Shown here: positions 35,760-44,404 of the stretch, in pieces
How the letters are laid out: each line of letters opens with the position of its first letter
Numbering within the stretch: position 1 is the first letter of the stretch
Assembly (NCBI RefSeq): GCF_009696325.1
Contig: NZ_VUME01000001.1
Location: 310,001-374,000 of the forward strand
DNA length: 64,000 nucleotides
Direction of reading: 5' to 3'
DNA from: Collinsella sp. WCA1-178-WT-3 (M1)
GTDB taxonomy: Bacteria; Actinomycetota; Coriobacteriia; Coriobacteriales; Coriobacteriaceae
Program-made: the position numbers and the translations under genes
Notes under the pieces: model-generated
The model's database searches: none
Told to the model about the DNA's origin: nothing
Seen by the model: only the letters and a program-made list of their open reading frames with translations

Positions 35760-35793
35760 AAGGCCGCAGCCCTAAGGGTTGCGGCCTTTTTTG
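35760..35793 (+). terminator. Terminator after rpsJ
   Basis: AAGGCCGCAGCCC pairs with GGGTTGCGGCCTT, followed by TTTTG. Confidence 0.93.
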
Positions 35794-35873
35794 TATCGGT
35801 GGGGTAAAGGGTCTACACTACTGAGCTATTCGACAAACGGGTGTATGAGTAAAACTGTTGGGGGCAGATATTG

Positions 35874-37028
35874 ATGGTCGAGTGGATCGTTCGTCGTGCG
35901 CAGGGCGACCGTGCGCGCGTGGGCACGTTGGCGGGTGTGGTGTGTATTCTCGCCAATGTGGCGCTATGCGCTGCGAAGGGTGCAATTGGCGTGCTGTCGG
36001 GATCGGTTTCGATTGTGGCGGACGCCATGAACAACCTGTCTGACGCCAGCTCAAACATCGTGAGCGTGCTTGGCTTTAAGCTGGCGGGCAAGCCGGCAGA
36101 CCCCGAGCACCCTTACGGCCATGGTCGCTACGAGTATCTCTCGGGTCTGGTCGTGGCGGCGCTCGTGCTGCTCATCGGCCTCGAACTGGTGAAGTCCTCG
36201 TTTGAGCGCATCGTCCACCCCGAACCCGTCGAGTTCTCGCTTGCCCTGGTGGCAGTCTTGGCGCTTTCGATGGTTGTTAAACTGTGGATGGCGGCCCTCA
36301 ACCAAAAGCTCGGTGACCGTATTGAGTCTGAGACGCTGCATGCGACCGCGCAAGATTCCAAGAACGATGTCCTTGCCACAGGCGCCGTGTTAGCGTGCGC
36401 AATTGTTTCTCAGGTGACGCATATCAATCTTGATGCTTGGGTCGGCCTTGCCGTTGGCGCCTATATTGGCTGGAGCGGTTTTGAACTCATCCAGGATACG
36501 GTGAGTCCGCTTTTGGGTCAGGCGCCCGATCCCAAGCTGGTCGAACATATTCGCGGCAAGATCATGAGCTACCCTGGCGTTTTGGGCGTTCATGACCTAA
36601 TGGTTCACGACTACGGCCCGGGCAGGAAGTTCGCAAGCGCTCACGCCGAGATGGCGGCCGAGGCCAGCCCGCTGGAAAGTCACGACACGCTCGACAACAT
36701 TGAACAGGCATTTAGGGACGAAGACGACATGATTGTCACGCTTCACTACGATCCCATCGTGACCGATGACCCCAAGGTGGCGAGCATGCGCTTGCGCATT
36801 CACGCCATGGCCCAACAGATCGATAGCCGCCTTTCGATTCATGACCTGCGCTGTGTGCCGGGTCCTACGCACACCAACGTGATCTTTGACTGCGTGCGTC
36901 CCTCGGATTTGGGCATGGGGTCCGATGAGCTCAAGCACGCGTTGGCCCAGAGGGTCGAATCGGAATATCCCAAGTCGATTGCCAAGATTACGATCGACGA
37001 GGACTACGTAGGGCATACCCACGAGTAG
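35874..37028 (+). CDS. Cation diffusion facilitator family transporter
   Basis: This 384-residue membrane protein probably exports divalent metals in exchange for protons. Six hydrophobic segments are visible; helix 2 has the metal site region DAMNNLSDASSNIVSVLG, and HPYGHGRYEYLSGLVVAAL follows the loop typical of the family. A cytoplasmic C-terminal dimerisation domain begins near YPGVLGVHDLMVHDYGPG and is long, with an extra C-terminal part of about 90 residues. ATG 35874 directly follows an in-frame TTG. The metal (Zn, Fe, Mn) is not deducible. Confidence 0.88.
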   Translation: MVEWIVRRAQGDRARVGTLAGVVCILANVALCAAKGAIGVLSGSVSIVADAMNNLSDASSNIVSVLGFKLAGKPADPEHPYGHGRYEYLSGLVVAALVLLIGLELVKSSFERIVHPEPVEFSLALVAVLALSMVVKLWMAALNQKLGDRIESETLHATAQDSKNDVLATGAVLACAIVSQVTHINLDAWVGLAVGAYIGWSGFELIQDTVSPLLGQAPDPKLVEHIRGKIMSYPGVLGVHDLMVHDYGPGRKFASAHAEMAAEASPLESHDTLDNIEQAFRDEDDMIVTLHYDPIVTDDPKVASMRLRIHAMAQQIDSRLSIHDLRCVPGPTHTNVIFDCVRPSDLGMGSDELKHALAQRVESEYPKSIAKITIDEDYVGHTHE

Positions 37029-37067
37029 GTCTGCGCCGGCAAAGCACGTTATACAGAAGGGGAGAAT

Positions 37068-37688
37068 ATGAAGAGGCTGTATCTGCTCCGCCACGGCCAG
37101 ACGGAATTCAACGTAAAAAAGCTCGTCCAGGGTCGCTGTGATTCACCGCTTACCGATTTGGGCCGTCAACAGGCCCAAGCGGCAGCCGAATGGCTCAAAG
37201 CCCACGGCGTCGTCCCCGACAAAGTGGTCTCATCACCTTTAGGCCGAGCCATGGACACGGCAAGTCTCGTCGCATGCGAGATCCTCGGTCCGGATGCTAC
37301 TGTCGAGTCCTGCGAAGGCATCATCGAGCGCGGCTATGGAACCTTCGAGGAAGGCCCGCACGACGCATTGCCTACCGACGTTTGGGATCCGGGCGAGGAT
37401 TTGGTCCCCTTCGGAGGAGAAGGAAGCCGCGCGCTGCAAGAACGCATGGTAGACACCCTCACCAATCTCATGGGCGCCGAGGGCATCGAAACCCTTCTAG
37501 CAGTAAGCCACGGCAGCGCCAGCCGCCAATTCATCAAGGCTGCAGCTCCAGAGGGCTTCGAGCTCCCAGCAAAACTCCCCAACTGCGCCATCATGATCTT
37601 CGATTTCGACGATGCGCGAGAAGAGGACGATACGCCCCAATGCAAGTTCACCTTGCAGCAAATTGTGGATCCCCAACAAAGTCATTAG
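37068..37688 (+). CDS. Histidine phosphatase family protein
   Basis: This 206-residue enzyme of the phosphoglycerate-mutase-like superfamily has the phosphohistidine signature LLRHGQTEFNVKKLVQGR, SSPLGRAMDTA and a second histidine in AVSHGSASRQF. These give the two-histidine, two-arginine active site. It probably hydrolyses a small phosphomonoester; whether it is a mutase or phosphatase cannot be told. ATG 37068 is preceded by AAGGGGAG. It follows the CDF gene by 39 bases and may share its transcript. Confidence 0.85.
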   Translation: MKRLYLLRHGQTEFNVKKLVQGRCDSPLTDLGRQQAQAAAEWLKAHGVVPDKVVSSPLGRAMDTASLVACEILGPDATVESCEGIIERGYGTFEEGPHDALPTDVWDPGEDLVPFGGEGSRALQERMVDTLTNLMGAEGIETLLAVSHGSASRQFIKAAAPEGFELPAKLPNCAIMIFDFDDAREEDDTPQCKFTLQQIVDPQQSH

Positions 37689-37718
37689 CTGAGCGAGCAG
37701 AGTTAAGCAGACATCAAC

Positions 37719-37883
37719 GTGGCGTCACCCGAGCTTGGCAGAGGGGCGGCGAAATATATTAAGTTTGTCGCGAGTTCCGCACGCAAAGGAAAGCACTTAA
37801 TGTGCTTTCCGTCTTGCGCAGGACTGTAGAGCAGCAAACTTAATATATTTTGCCGCCCCTCTGCCAAGCCCAGGCGACTTCAC
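37719..37883. repeat. Long-stem palindromic element, copy 3
   Basis: The arms GCTTGGCAGAGGGGCGGC and ATATATTAAGTTTG pair with complements on the right, and pairing extends outward to GTG..GTC/GAC..CAC. The stem is near 50 bp. The core GAGTTCCGCACGCAAAGG with AAGCACTTAATGTGCTT and CAGGACTGTAGA is the same as in copy 2 at all but one or two positions. Confidence 0.92.
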
Positions 37884-37925
37884 GCACTTTACCTGCGTAA
37901 ACAATGTGAGTGAAATATGAATCTC

Positions 37926-37953
37926 GATGGATACGCCCGCAGCCGTGTATACT
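37926..37953 (+). promoter_or_regulatory. Conserved motif and -10 element upstream of rplC
   Basis: GGATACGCCCG and CCGTGTATACT form an imperfect inverted repeat. TATACT at 37948 would be a good -10 element. Similar words lie before rplB (39791) and rpsL (32173). The long leader that follows (about 180 bases) has no gene. Confidence 0.5.
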
Positions 37954-38136
37954 AAACAGCTGTGTGAAACCAGGGGAGTATTCTGGCTGGACAAAATGCC
38001 TGCTTAATAGGGTTGTCAGGTAGTCCGGACGCAATACAAGGCTGGGGAGCACGTCGTGTAAGTAGTGGTCCTCTAGGGGCGTACGCTCGGTGGTGTACGC
38101 ATTGTCCCAAGACCACGCGAGAGTTGGGATCATATC

Positions 38137-38757
38137 TTGATCAGCATGATTCTCGGCCGCAAGATTGGCATGACCCAGGTTTGGGACGAGAACGACAACG
38201 TCGTTCCCGTCACGGTCATCCAGGCTGGCCCCTGCGCTGTCTCGCAGGTTAAAACTCAGGCAACCGACGGCTATGACGCCGTCCAGATCGGTTTCGGCGA
38301 CATCAAGGCCAAGAACGTGAACAAGCCCATGGCTGGTCACTTCGCCAAGGCCGGCGTCGAGCCTGTCCGCTTCCTTCGTGAGGTCCGCGTCGAGAACGGC
38401 GAGGAGCACAAGGTCGGCGAGGTCGTCACCGTCGCTGATTTCGCTGATGTCGAGAAGGTCGACGTCATCGGTACCTCCAAGGGTAAGGGCTTCCAGGGTC
38501 GCATCAAGCGCTGGGGTCAGCGCCGCGGTCCTATGACGCATGGTTCTCACTTCCAGCGTCACCCCGGTTCTATCGGTCAGTGCGCCTATCCTGCGCGCGT
38601 CCTCAAGGGCGTCAAGATGGCCGGCCACATGGGTAACGAGCGCGTTACCGTCAAGAACCTTTCCGTTGTCCGCATCGATGCCGAGCAGAACCTCATCTTG
38701 GTCAAGGGCGCTGTCCCGGGTGCCAAGAATGGTCTCGTCGCCATCCGTATGGCCTAA
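38137..38757 (+). CDS. rplC: Ribosomal protein L3
   Basis: This 206-residue protein binds near the peptidyl-transferase centre and opens the S10-type operon here. [17 protein letters not shown] and the long loop [20 protein letters not shown] are diagnostic. The start could be TTG 38137 (GGGAT nine bases upstream) or ATG 38146; no strong ribosome-binding site precedes either, which is unusual for a ribosomal gene and may reflect leader-based control. Confidence 0.95.
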   Translation: MISMILGRKIGMTQVWDENDNVVPVTVIQAGPCAVSQVKTQATDGYDAVQIGFGDIKAKNVNKPMAGHFAKAGVEPVRFLREVRVENGEEHKVGEVVTVADFADVEKVDVIGTSKGKGFQGRIKRWGQRRGPMTHGSHFQRHPGSIGQCAYPARVLKGVKMAGHMGNERVTVKNLSVVRIDAEQNLILVKGAVPGAKNGLVAIRMA

Positions 38758-38803
38758 GGGCCCAGCCCATTTAGCCCAGCGTCATACCAAGGAGAACACT
38801 TAA

Positions 38804-39430
38804 ATGGCAAAGTTTGAAGTAAAGAACAGCGAGGGCAAGAAGGTCGCCGAGGCCGAGCTCGCCGCTGAGGTGTACGGCATCGAGCCGAACATCCACGTTA
38901 TGCACCACATCGTCAAGTGCCAGATGGCCTCTTGGCGTCAGGGCACCCAGTCCGCTAAGGGCCGCTCTGAGGTTTCCGGTGGCGGCAAGAAGCCTTGGCG
39001 TCAGAAGGGCACCGGTCGTGCCCGCCAGGGTTCCATCCGTGCTGCCCAGTGGCGTCACGGTGGCGTTGTCTTCGCCCCCAAGCCCCGTTCCTACGCTAAG
39101 CGTATGAACAACAAGGAGGTCAAGCTGGCTATGCGCTCTGCGCTGTCCGCCAAGCTGGCCGATGGCGAGCTCGTGCTCGTCGACGACTACGGCTTCGAGA
39201 AGCCTTCCACCAAGGCTGCCGTTGCCATGCTCAAGGCTCTTGGCCTTGAGGGCAAGCGTCTGACCATCATCGTTCGCGATGAGGACGTCAACGCCTACCT
39301 GTCGTTCCGCAACATTCCCAAGACGTTCATCATCACTGCCGACGAGGCCAACACCTATGATCTCGTCAACAACAACGCTGTGCTGATGCCCGCCGACATC
39401 GCCGCTCACTTCGGGGAGGTGCTTGCATAA
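38804..39430 (+). CDS. rplD: Ribosomal protein L4
   Basis: This 208-residue protein lines the exit tunnel. GRSEVSGGGKKPWRQKGTGR is the extended loop reaching the tunnel and the C-terminal domain follows. ATG 38804 has AAGGAG upstream. In E. coli, L4 represses its own operon at the leader; whether that happens here is unknown. The stop codon abuts the rplW start. Confidence 0.97.
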   Translation: MAKFEVKNSEGKKVAEAELAAEVYGIEPNIHVMHHIVKCQMASWRQGTQSAKGRSEVSGGGKKPWRQKGTGRARQGSIRAAQWRHGGVVFAPKPRSYAKRMNNKEVKLAMRSALSAKLADGELVLVDDYGFEKPSTKAAVAMLKALGLEGKRLTIIVRDEDVNAYLSFRNIPKTFIITADEANTYDLVNNNAVLMPADIAAHFGEVLA

Positions 39431-39718
39431 ATGACCGCCCACGAGATCATCATCCGTCCGATCGTGTCCGAGCGTTCCTTCTCCGGCATGGAGCAGAACA
39501 AGTACACGTTCGAGGTCGCCAAGGATGCTAACAAGTATCAGATCAAGGACGCTGTCGAGGAGATCTTCGGCGTCAAGGTCGTTCGCGTGAACACCCTGAC
39601 GGTCAAGCCCAAGACCAAGCGCGTGCGCTATGTCGCCGGCAAGACCCGTTCTTGGAAGAAGGCCATCGTTACGCTGGCCGAGGGCGACACCATCGAGGTC
39701 TTTGGCAACCAGGCCTAA
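39431..39718 (+). CDS. rplW: Ribosomal protein L23
   Basis: This 95-residue protein sits at the tunnel exit and docks trigger factor and SRP. IIIRPIVSERSFSGMEQNKY and KTKRVRYVAGKTRSWKKAIV are typical. ATG 39431 immediately follows rplD's stop, with GGGGAGG inside the end of rplD. Confidence 0.96.
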   Translation: MTAHEIIIRPIVSERSFSGMEQNKYTFEVAKDANKYQIKDAVEEIFGVKVVRVNTLTVKPKTKRVRYVAGKTRSWKKAIVTLAEGDTIEVFGNQA

Positions 39719-39790
39719 GACTCGCTGCTGTTGAGTGAGCTCATGCCTCCCAAATAGGGGAGGCGAGAGCTCAAGGTTTTGGGCGTATAA

Positions 39791-39818
39791 AATGGACACG
39801 CCCGGAACCGTGTATACG
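39791..39818 (+). promoter_or_regulatory. Conserved motif in the rplW-rplB gap
   Basis: GGACACGCCCG and CCGTGTATACG repeat the element found upstream of rplC. In a 179-base gap inside an otherwise tight operon, it could be a secondary promoter or an operator. Confidence 0.45.
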
Positions 39819-39897
39819 TCCGGTGTCATCGCACCCGAGGCAGAACCTCGAATCCCTGTCTGCGATGGCTAACGGATACCTATTGAAAGGGATTGTA

Positions 39898-40728
39898 ATG
39901 GCTGTAAAGCACCTTAAGCCGACCTCCGCTGGTAGGCGTTGGCAGACGATCTCCGACTTCTCCGAGATCACCTGCACCAAGCCCGAGAAGTCTCTTCTCG
40001 AGCCCCTGCCCAAGAAGGCCGGTCGTAACAACAACGGCCGCATCACCACCCGCCACCAGGGCGGCGGCGTGAAGCGTCGTTACCGCGTGATCGACTTCAA
40101 GCGCAACAAGGACGGCGTGCCCGCCAAGGTTGCCACGATCGAGTACGATCCGAACCGTTCCGCTCGCATCGCTCTGCTGCACTATGCTGACGGTGAGAAG
40201 CGCTATATCCTGGCCCCCAAGGGCCTCGAGGTCGGTCAGACCGTCATGTCCGGTTCTGACGCCGACATCAAGCCGGGCAACGCTCTGCCCCTCGCCGACA
40301 TCCCCGTCGGTACGCTCATCCACGCCGTCGAGTTCCAGCCGGGCAAGGGCGCCGCTATCGCCCGTTCCGCCGGTAACTCCTGCCAGCTGATGGGTAAGGA
40401 GGGCAAGTACGCCATCGTCCGTATGCCTTCCTCCGAGATGCGCCGCATCCTCGTTACCTGCCGCGCCACCGTCGGTGAGGTCGGCAACGCTGATCACGCC
40501 AACATCGTCATCGGCAAGGCCGGCCGTAAGCGTCACATGAACGTGCGCCCGACCGTCCGCGGTACCGTTATGAACCCTGTCGACCACCCGCACGGCGGTG
40601 GCGAGGGCAAGAACCACACCTCTGGTCGTCCCTCTGTTACCCCCTGGGGTAAGCCGACGAAGGGCCTTCGTACGCGCAAGAAGAAGAAGGTCTCGAACCA
40701 GCACATCATTCGTCGCCGTAAGAAGTAA
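39898..40728 (+). CDS. rplB: Ribosomal protein L2
   Basis: This 276-residue protein is needed for subunit joining and peptidyl transfer. [36 protein letters not shown] and [14 protein letters not shown] with the conserved histidine are present. ATG 39898 has GAAAGGG upstream. It begins after a gap with its own upstream motif, so it may also be transcribed separately from rplC-D-W. Confidence 0.97.
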   Translation: MAVKHLKPTSAGRRWQTISDFSEITCTKPEKSLLEPLPKKAGRNNNGRITTRHQGGGVKRRYRVIDFKRNKDGVPAKVATIEYDPNRSARIALLHYADGEKRYILAPKGLEVGQTVMSGSDADIKPGNALPLADIPVGTLIHAVEFQPGKGAAIARSAGNSCQLMGKEGKYAIVRMPSSEMRRILVTCRATVGEVGNADHANIVIGKAGRKRHMNVRPTVRGTVMNPVDHPHGGGEGKNHTSGRPSVTPWGKPTKGLRTRKKKKVSNQHIIRRRKK

Positions 40729-40760
40729 TTTCGGATACCGAGTTTTAGGAGAAAGCACTT

Positions 40761-41021
40761 ATGAGCAGAAGTCTCAAAAAGGGCCCGTTCGTGGAGACTC
40801 GCCTTCTCTCGCGTATCACCGCGATGAACGAGGCTGGCAAGAAGGACGTCGTGAAGACTTGGTCCCGCGCGTCCACCATCTTCCCCGAGATGGTTGGTCA
40901 CACCATCGCCGTCCACGACGGCCGCAAGCATGTGCCCGTGTATGTTACCGAGTCCATGGTTGGTCACAAGCTCGGCGAGTTTGCGCCGACTCGTACGTTC
41001 CGTGGCCACAAGGCCAAATAG
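40761..41021 (+). CDS. rpsS: Ribosomal protein S19
   Basis: This 86-residue 30S head protein reads [18 protein letters not shown] at its N-terminus and [15 protein letters not shown] at its end, the standard form. ATG 40761 has AGGAGAAAG upstream. Confidence 0.97.
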   Translation: MSRSLKKGPFVETRLLSRITAMNEAGKKDVVKTWSRASTIFPEMVGHTIAVHDGRKHVPVYVTESMVGHKLGEFAPTRTFRGHKAK

Positions 41022-41035
41022 GGGGTTAACCGTAA

Positions 41036-41407
41036 ATGGCAACTAAGTCTATTGAAACTGAGGCCACCGAGGTTCGCGCCGTCGCTAAGTACGTGCGTGT
41101 TTCCCCCAGCAAGGCCCGCCTGGTGGTCGATCTGATCCGCCGCAAGCCTGTCGCTCAGGCCTTCGACATCCTCCACTTCTGCGACCGCGCCGTCGCCGTG
41201 GATGTCGAGAAGGTTCTCCGTTCCGCCGTTGCGAACGCCGAGAACAACAACGGTCTGCGTGCCGACAACCTGGTTGTCGCTGCTGCCTATGTTGACGAGG
41301 GTCCGACGCTTAAGCGCATCCGTCCCCGCGCCAAGGGTTCCGCTTCTCGCATTCTGAAGCGTACTTCCCACATCACCGTCGTCGTTGCTCCTCGAAAGGA
41401 GGCGTAA
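41036..41407 (+). CDS. rplV: Ribosomal protein L22
   Basis: This 123-residue protein lines the exit tunnel; its beta-hairpin [20 protein letters not shown] is the macrolide-related loop and looks normal. ATG 41036 follows rpsS by 14 bases with GGGGG upstream. Confidence 0.96.
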   Translation: MATKSIETEATEVRAVAKYVRVSPSKARLVVDLIRRKPVAQAFDILHFCDRAVAVDVEKVLRSAVANAENNNGLRADNLVVAAAYVDEGPTLKRIRPRAKGSASRILKRTSHITVVVAPRKEA

Positions 41408-41413
41408 AGCTGT

Positions 41414-42124
41414 ATGGGTCAGAAAGTCTACCCCACCGGCTTCCGTCTTGGCATCACCGAGAACTGGCGCTCCCGCTGGTTCGCAGAGAAGGATTACGCT
41501 AAGACCCTCGGTAACGATCTCGAGATCCGCAAGTACCTCGAGAAGCGTCTCTCCCGCGCAGCTGTCTCCCGCGTCGAGATCGAGCGCGCTGGCGACAAGG
41601 TGAAGGTCATTATCTTCACCGCTCGCCCCGGCGTTGTCATCGGTAAGAAGGGTGCCGAGATCGATACCCTTCGCACCGAGCTCGAGAAGGTCGCTGGCGT
41701 CTCCAAGGGCCAGCTCTCCGTCGACGTTGTCGAGATCAAGCGCCCCGAGCTCGACGCCAACCTCGTTGCTCAGTCTATCGCTGAGCAGCTCGAGGGCCGC
41801 GTTGCCTTCCGTCGCGCTATGCGCAAGGCTGTCCAGTCCGCCCGCAAGGCCGGCGCTAAGGGCATCCGTATCCAGTGCTCCGGTCGTCTCGGCGGTGCCG
41901 AGATGGGCCGTCGTGAGTGGTACCGTGAGGGTCGCGTGCCTCTGCACACCCTCCGTGCCAAGATCGACTACGGCACGGCTGTCGCCAGCACCACCATGGG
42001 TGCCTGCGGCGTGAAGGTCTGGATCTACCTGGGCGAGAAGCTCCCGGGCCAGCCTGTTCCCAACCCTGCACTCGAGGGCTCTTCCCGTCCTCGTCGTCGT
42101 AACTCCGAGAGGAGGGGTCAGTAG
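41414..42124 (+). CDS. rpsC: Ribosomal protein S3
   Basis: This 236-residue protein is at the mRNA entry. [20 protein letters not shown], the KH domain segment [18 protein letters not shown] and [20 protein letters not shown] are diagnostic. The stop TAG overlaps the GTG start of rplP by one base. Confidence 0.97.
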   Translation: MGQKVYPTGFRLGITENWRSRWFAEKDYAKTLGNDLEIRKYLEKRLSRAAVSRVEIERAGDKVKVIIFTARPGVVIGKKGAEIDTLRTELEKVAGVSKGQLSVDVVEIKRPELDANLVAQSIAEQLEGRVAFRRAMRKAVQSARKAGAKGIRIQCSGRLGGAEMGRREWYREGRVPLHTLRAKIDYGTAVASTTMGACGVKVWIYLGEKLPGQPVPNPALEGSSRPRRRNSERRGQ

Positions 42125-42561
42125 TGCTTGCCCCTAAGCGTATTCTTCACCGCAAGGTGCAGCGTGGCTCCATGAAGGGCCAGGCCAAGGGTAATACCGA
42201 GCTGCATTTCGGCGAGTTTGGTATCCAGGCTCTCGAGGCCCATTGGATCACCAACCGTCAGATCGAGGCCGCTCGTATTGCCATGACCCGCTACATGAAG
42301 CGTGGCGGTCGTGTCTACATCACGATCTTCCCCGATAAGCCCATCACTAAGAAGCCTGCCGAGACTCGCATGGGTTCTGGTAAGGGTAACCCCGAGGAGT
42401 GGGTGGCCGTCGTCAAGCCCGGCCGCATCATGTTCGAGGTCAAGGGCGTGCCCGAGGAGGTCGCTCGCGAGGCTCTGCGTCTGGCGCAGCACAAGCTCCC
42501 CATCAAGACCAAGATCGTCGCTAAGCCTGCCGCTACAGAGACGGCCGAGGAGGAGAACTAA
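42124..42561 (+). CDS. rplP: Ribosomal protein L16
   Basis: This 145-residue protein helps position A-site t[22 protein letters not shown] and [20 protein letters not shown] are typical. The GTG start at 42124 overlaps the rpsC stop (TAGTG), with GAGAGGAGG just upstream, so translation is coupled. Confidence 0.96.
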   Translation: MLAPKRILHRKVQRGSMKGQAKGNTELHFGEFGIQALEAHWITNRQIEAARIAMTRYMKRGGRVYITIFPDKPITKKPAETRMGSGKGNPEEWVAVVKPGRIMFEVKGVPEEVAREALRLAQHKLPIKTKIVAKPAATETAEEEN

Positions 42562-42776
42562 TGAAGCCCGCAGAGATTCGTGAGCTCTCGGACGCTCAGC
42601 TCGTTGAGAAGCTGAAGGAAATGCGCGCCGAGCTCTTTAACCTTCGTTTCCAGATGGCCACCAGCCAGCTGGACAACACCGCTCGCGTCAACACCGTGAA
42701 GAAGGACATCGCTCGCGTCCTCACGGAGCAGCGCGCCCGCGAGATCGCAGCGGAGAAGTCCGCTGTCGCCGAGTAG
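42561..42776 (+). CDS. rpmC: Ribosomal protein L29
   Basis: This 71-residue helical-hairpin protein lies near the tunnel exit. ELSDAQLVEKLKEMRAELFN and LRFQMATSQLDNTARV are standard. ATG 42561 overlaps the rplP stop by one base (TAATG). Confidence 0.95.
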   Translation: MKPAEIRELSDAQLVEKLKEMRAELFNLRFQMATSQLDNTARVNTVKKDIARVLTEQRAREIAAEKSAVAE

Positions 42777-42792
42777 GACCTAAGGAGAGAAT

Positions 42793-43053
42793 ATGACTGA
42801 TTCGCGTAACTCGCGTAAGGTCCGTACGGGTGTCGTTACCTCCGTCTCCGGTGCCAAGACCATCGTTGTCACCATCACCGAGCGCAAGCGTCACCCCAAG
42901 TACGGCAAGATGATGACCAGCTCCAAGAAGCTGCACGCTCACGACGAGGAGTGCACGGCTGGCGTGGGCGACACCGTCCGCGTTATGGAGACCCGTCCTA
43001 TGTCCAAGATGAAGCGTTGGCGCCTCATCGAGGTCGTCGAGCGCGCTAAATAA
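42793..43053 (+). CDS. rpsQ: Ribosomal protein S17
   Basis: This 86-residue OB-fold 30S protein shows RKVRTGVVTSVSGAKTIVV and MSKMKRWRLIEVVERAK. ATG 42793 has AAGGAGAG upstream. A 118-base gap separates it from rplN. Confidence 0.96.
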   Translation: MTDSRNSRKVRTGVVTSVSGAKTIVVTITERKRHPKYGKMMTSSKKLHAHDEECTAGVGDTVRVMETRPMSKMKRWRLIEVVERAK

Positions 43054-43171
43054 GCAGTCGCTCTTACGACTTGTACGTTTCCGAAGATGTGCGTATGCCT
43101 GGCTTGCATACCACGGGCCGCATAAAGGCTGCGCACCTCTCTTCGGTTCTTAGTTCGGAGGAACATCTACC

Positions 43172-43540
43172 ATGATTCAGATGCAAACCATGCTGAACGT
43201 CGCCGACAACTCCGGCGCTCGCAAGATTCGCTGCATCAAGGTGCTTGGCGGTTCCAAGCGTCGTTATGCAGGCATCGGCGATGTGTTCATCGGTGCTGTC
43301 CAGGAGGCTACCCCTGGCGCCAACGTCAAGAAGAAGGACGTTGTCCGTTGCGTCGTCGTTCGCACCGTTAAGGAGATCCGCCGCAAGGATGGCTCCTACA
43401 TTCGCTTTGATGATAACGCCTGCGTTGTCATCAACAACGATGGTTCGCCCGTCGGCACCCGTATCTTCGGGCCCGTCGCTCGCGAGCTTCGTGACAAGAA
43501 GTACATGAAGATCGTCTCGCTCGCTCCCGAGACCCTGTAG
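43172..43540 (+). CDS. rplN: Ribosomal protein L14
   Basis: This 122-residue 50S protein reads [19 protein letters not shown] and [20 protein letters not shown], the canonical form. ATG 43172 has GGAGG about nine bases upstream. Confidence 0.97.
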   Translation: MIQMQTMLNVADNSGARKIRCIKVLGGSKRRYAGIGDVFIGAVQEATPGANVKKKDVVRCVVVRTVKEIRRKDGSYIRFDDNACVVINNDGSPVGTRIFGPVARELRDKKYMKIVSLAPETL

Positions 43541-43553
43541 TTAGGGGAGATAT

Positions 43554-43859
43554 ATGTATATCAAGAAGGGCGATAAGGTCCAGGTTCTCTCTGGTAAGGA
43601 TCGCGGCAAGCAGGGCGTTGTCCTGCGTGCTCTCCCCGCCGAGAACAAGGTCGTTGTCGAGGGCGTTTCGGTCGTCAAGAAGGCCGTCAAGCCCAACGCT
43701 GCCAACCAGCAGGGCGGCATCGTTTCGCAGGAGGCTCCCATCGATGCCTCCAACGTCAATCTCGTTTGCCCCGAGTGCGGTAAGGTTACCCGCGTCGGTC
43801 ACGAGAAGGACGGCAAGAACAAGCTGCGCGTCTGCAAGAAGTGCGGCCACAAGTTCTAA
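43554..43859 (+). CDS. rplX: Ribosomal protein L24 with zinc ribbon
   Basis: This 101-residue assembly initiator carries the KOW motif [19 protein letters not shown] and a C-terminal zinc ribbon with CPEC and CKKC, a form seen in many actinobacterial L24 proteins. ATG 43554 has GGGGAG upstream. It is the last ribosomal gene in the window: a strong terminator follows 27 bases later, whereas rplE normally comes next. Confidence 0.96.
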   Translation: MYIKKGDKVQVLSGKDRGKQGVVLRALPAENKVVVEGVSVVKKAVKPNAANQQGGIVSQEAPIDASNVNLVCPECGKVTRVGHEKDGKNKLRVCKKCGHKF

Positions 43860-43886
43860 GCTGCCCGCAACATCTAAGTTGCTAGC

Positions 43887-43922
43887 AAAGGCCCGGATGC
43901 CACGGCACCCGGGCCTTTTTCT
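43887..43922 (+). terminator. Terminator after rplX
   Basis: AAAGGCCCGGGTG-type arms (GGCCCGGATGCC and GGCACCCGGGCC) form a stem followed by TTTTTC. It closes the ribosomal operon. Confidence 0.9.
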
Positions 43923-43926
43923 ATCC

Positions 43927-44105
43927 CTACTCATTGGGGACAGACTTTAATGAGTGGCTACTCATCGGGTACTCATTGGGGACAGACTTAAATGACTAGT
44001 CGTTGGGGACGTTCTTAAACGGTTAGTTGATGGGGACAGTCTTGCCACAAAGCGTCGTACGGGAAACGCCCTCAGGTTTCGGCAGCCTGGGACAGTCCCT
44101 ATGTG
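43927..44105. repeat. Repeats of the TTGGGGACAGACTTAAATGA type
   Basis: ATTGGGGACAGACTT occurs at about 43935 and 43975; diverged copies (TTGGGGACGTTCTTAAA, ATGGGGACAGTCTTG, TGGGACAGTCC) follow up to 44100. No gene is visible. Such GGGGACAG words are frequent in REP-like intergenic repeats. Confidence 0.65.
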
Positions 44106-44265
44106 CCGGCAGTTAGGGATGATCTTTTGATGTCTGATGCCCCTAGGGGGCAGAGTAAGACAGCCTGCTTTGCCTTTAGGGGTTTTGGTGTTCCAACTTT
44201 TTATGCATCATAACGATCGTTGCATGCGTATTTACGCACAGAGTCTTGCGCGATAATGCGCATAG

Positions 44266-44370
44266 TCGCGCAAATATCTGCTAATTATGGTTTAATAATA
44301 ACCGATAAACAAATAAACACGCAAATACAAGCAAATACGCGCAAATTTGTGCGAATATAAGGCTGTTGGA
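44266..44370. promoter_or_regulatory. A/T-rich control region with CGCAAATA repeats
   Basis: CGCAAATA, CGCAAATAC, GCAAATACG and CGCAAATTTGTGCG occur in succession, the last being nearly palindromic. The region directly precedes the oxidoreductase-DeoR pair, so it may be the operator of that regulator. Confidence 0.45.
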
Positions 44371-44404
44371 AATGAAGAACTTCCGATGACTCAGGAGGCA
44401 CATG

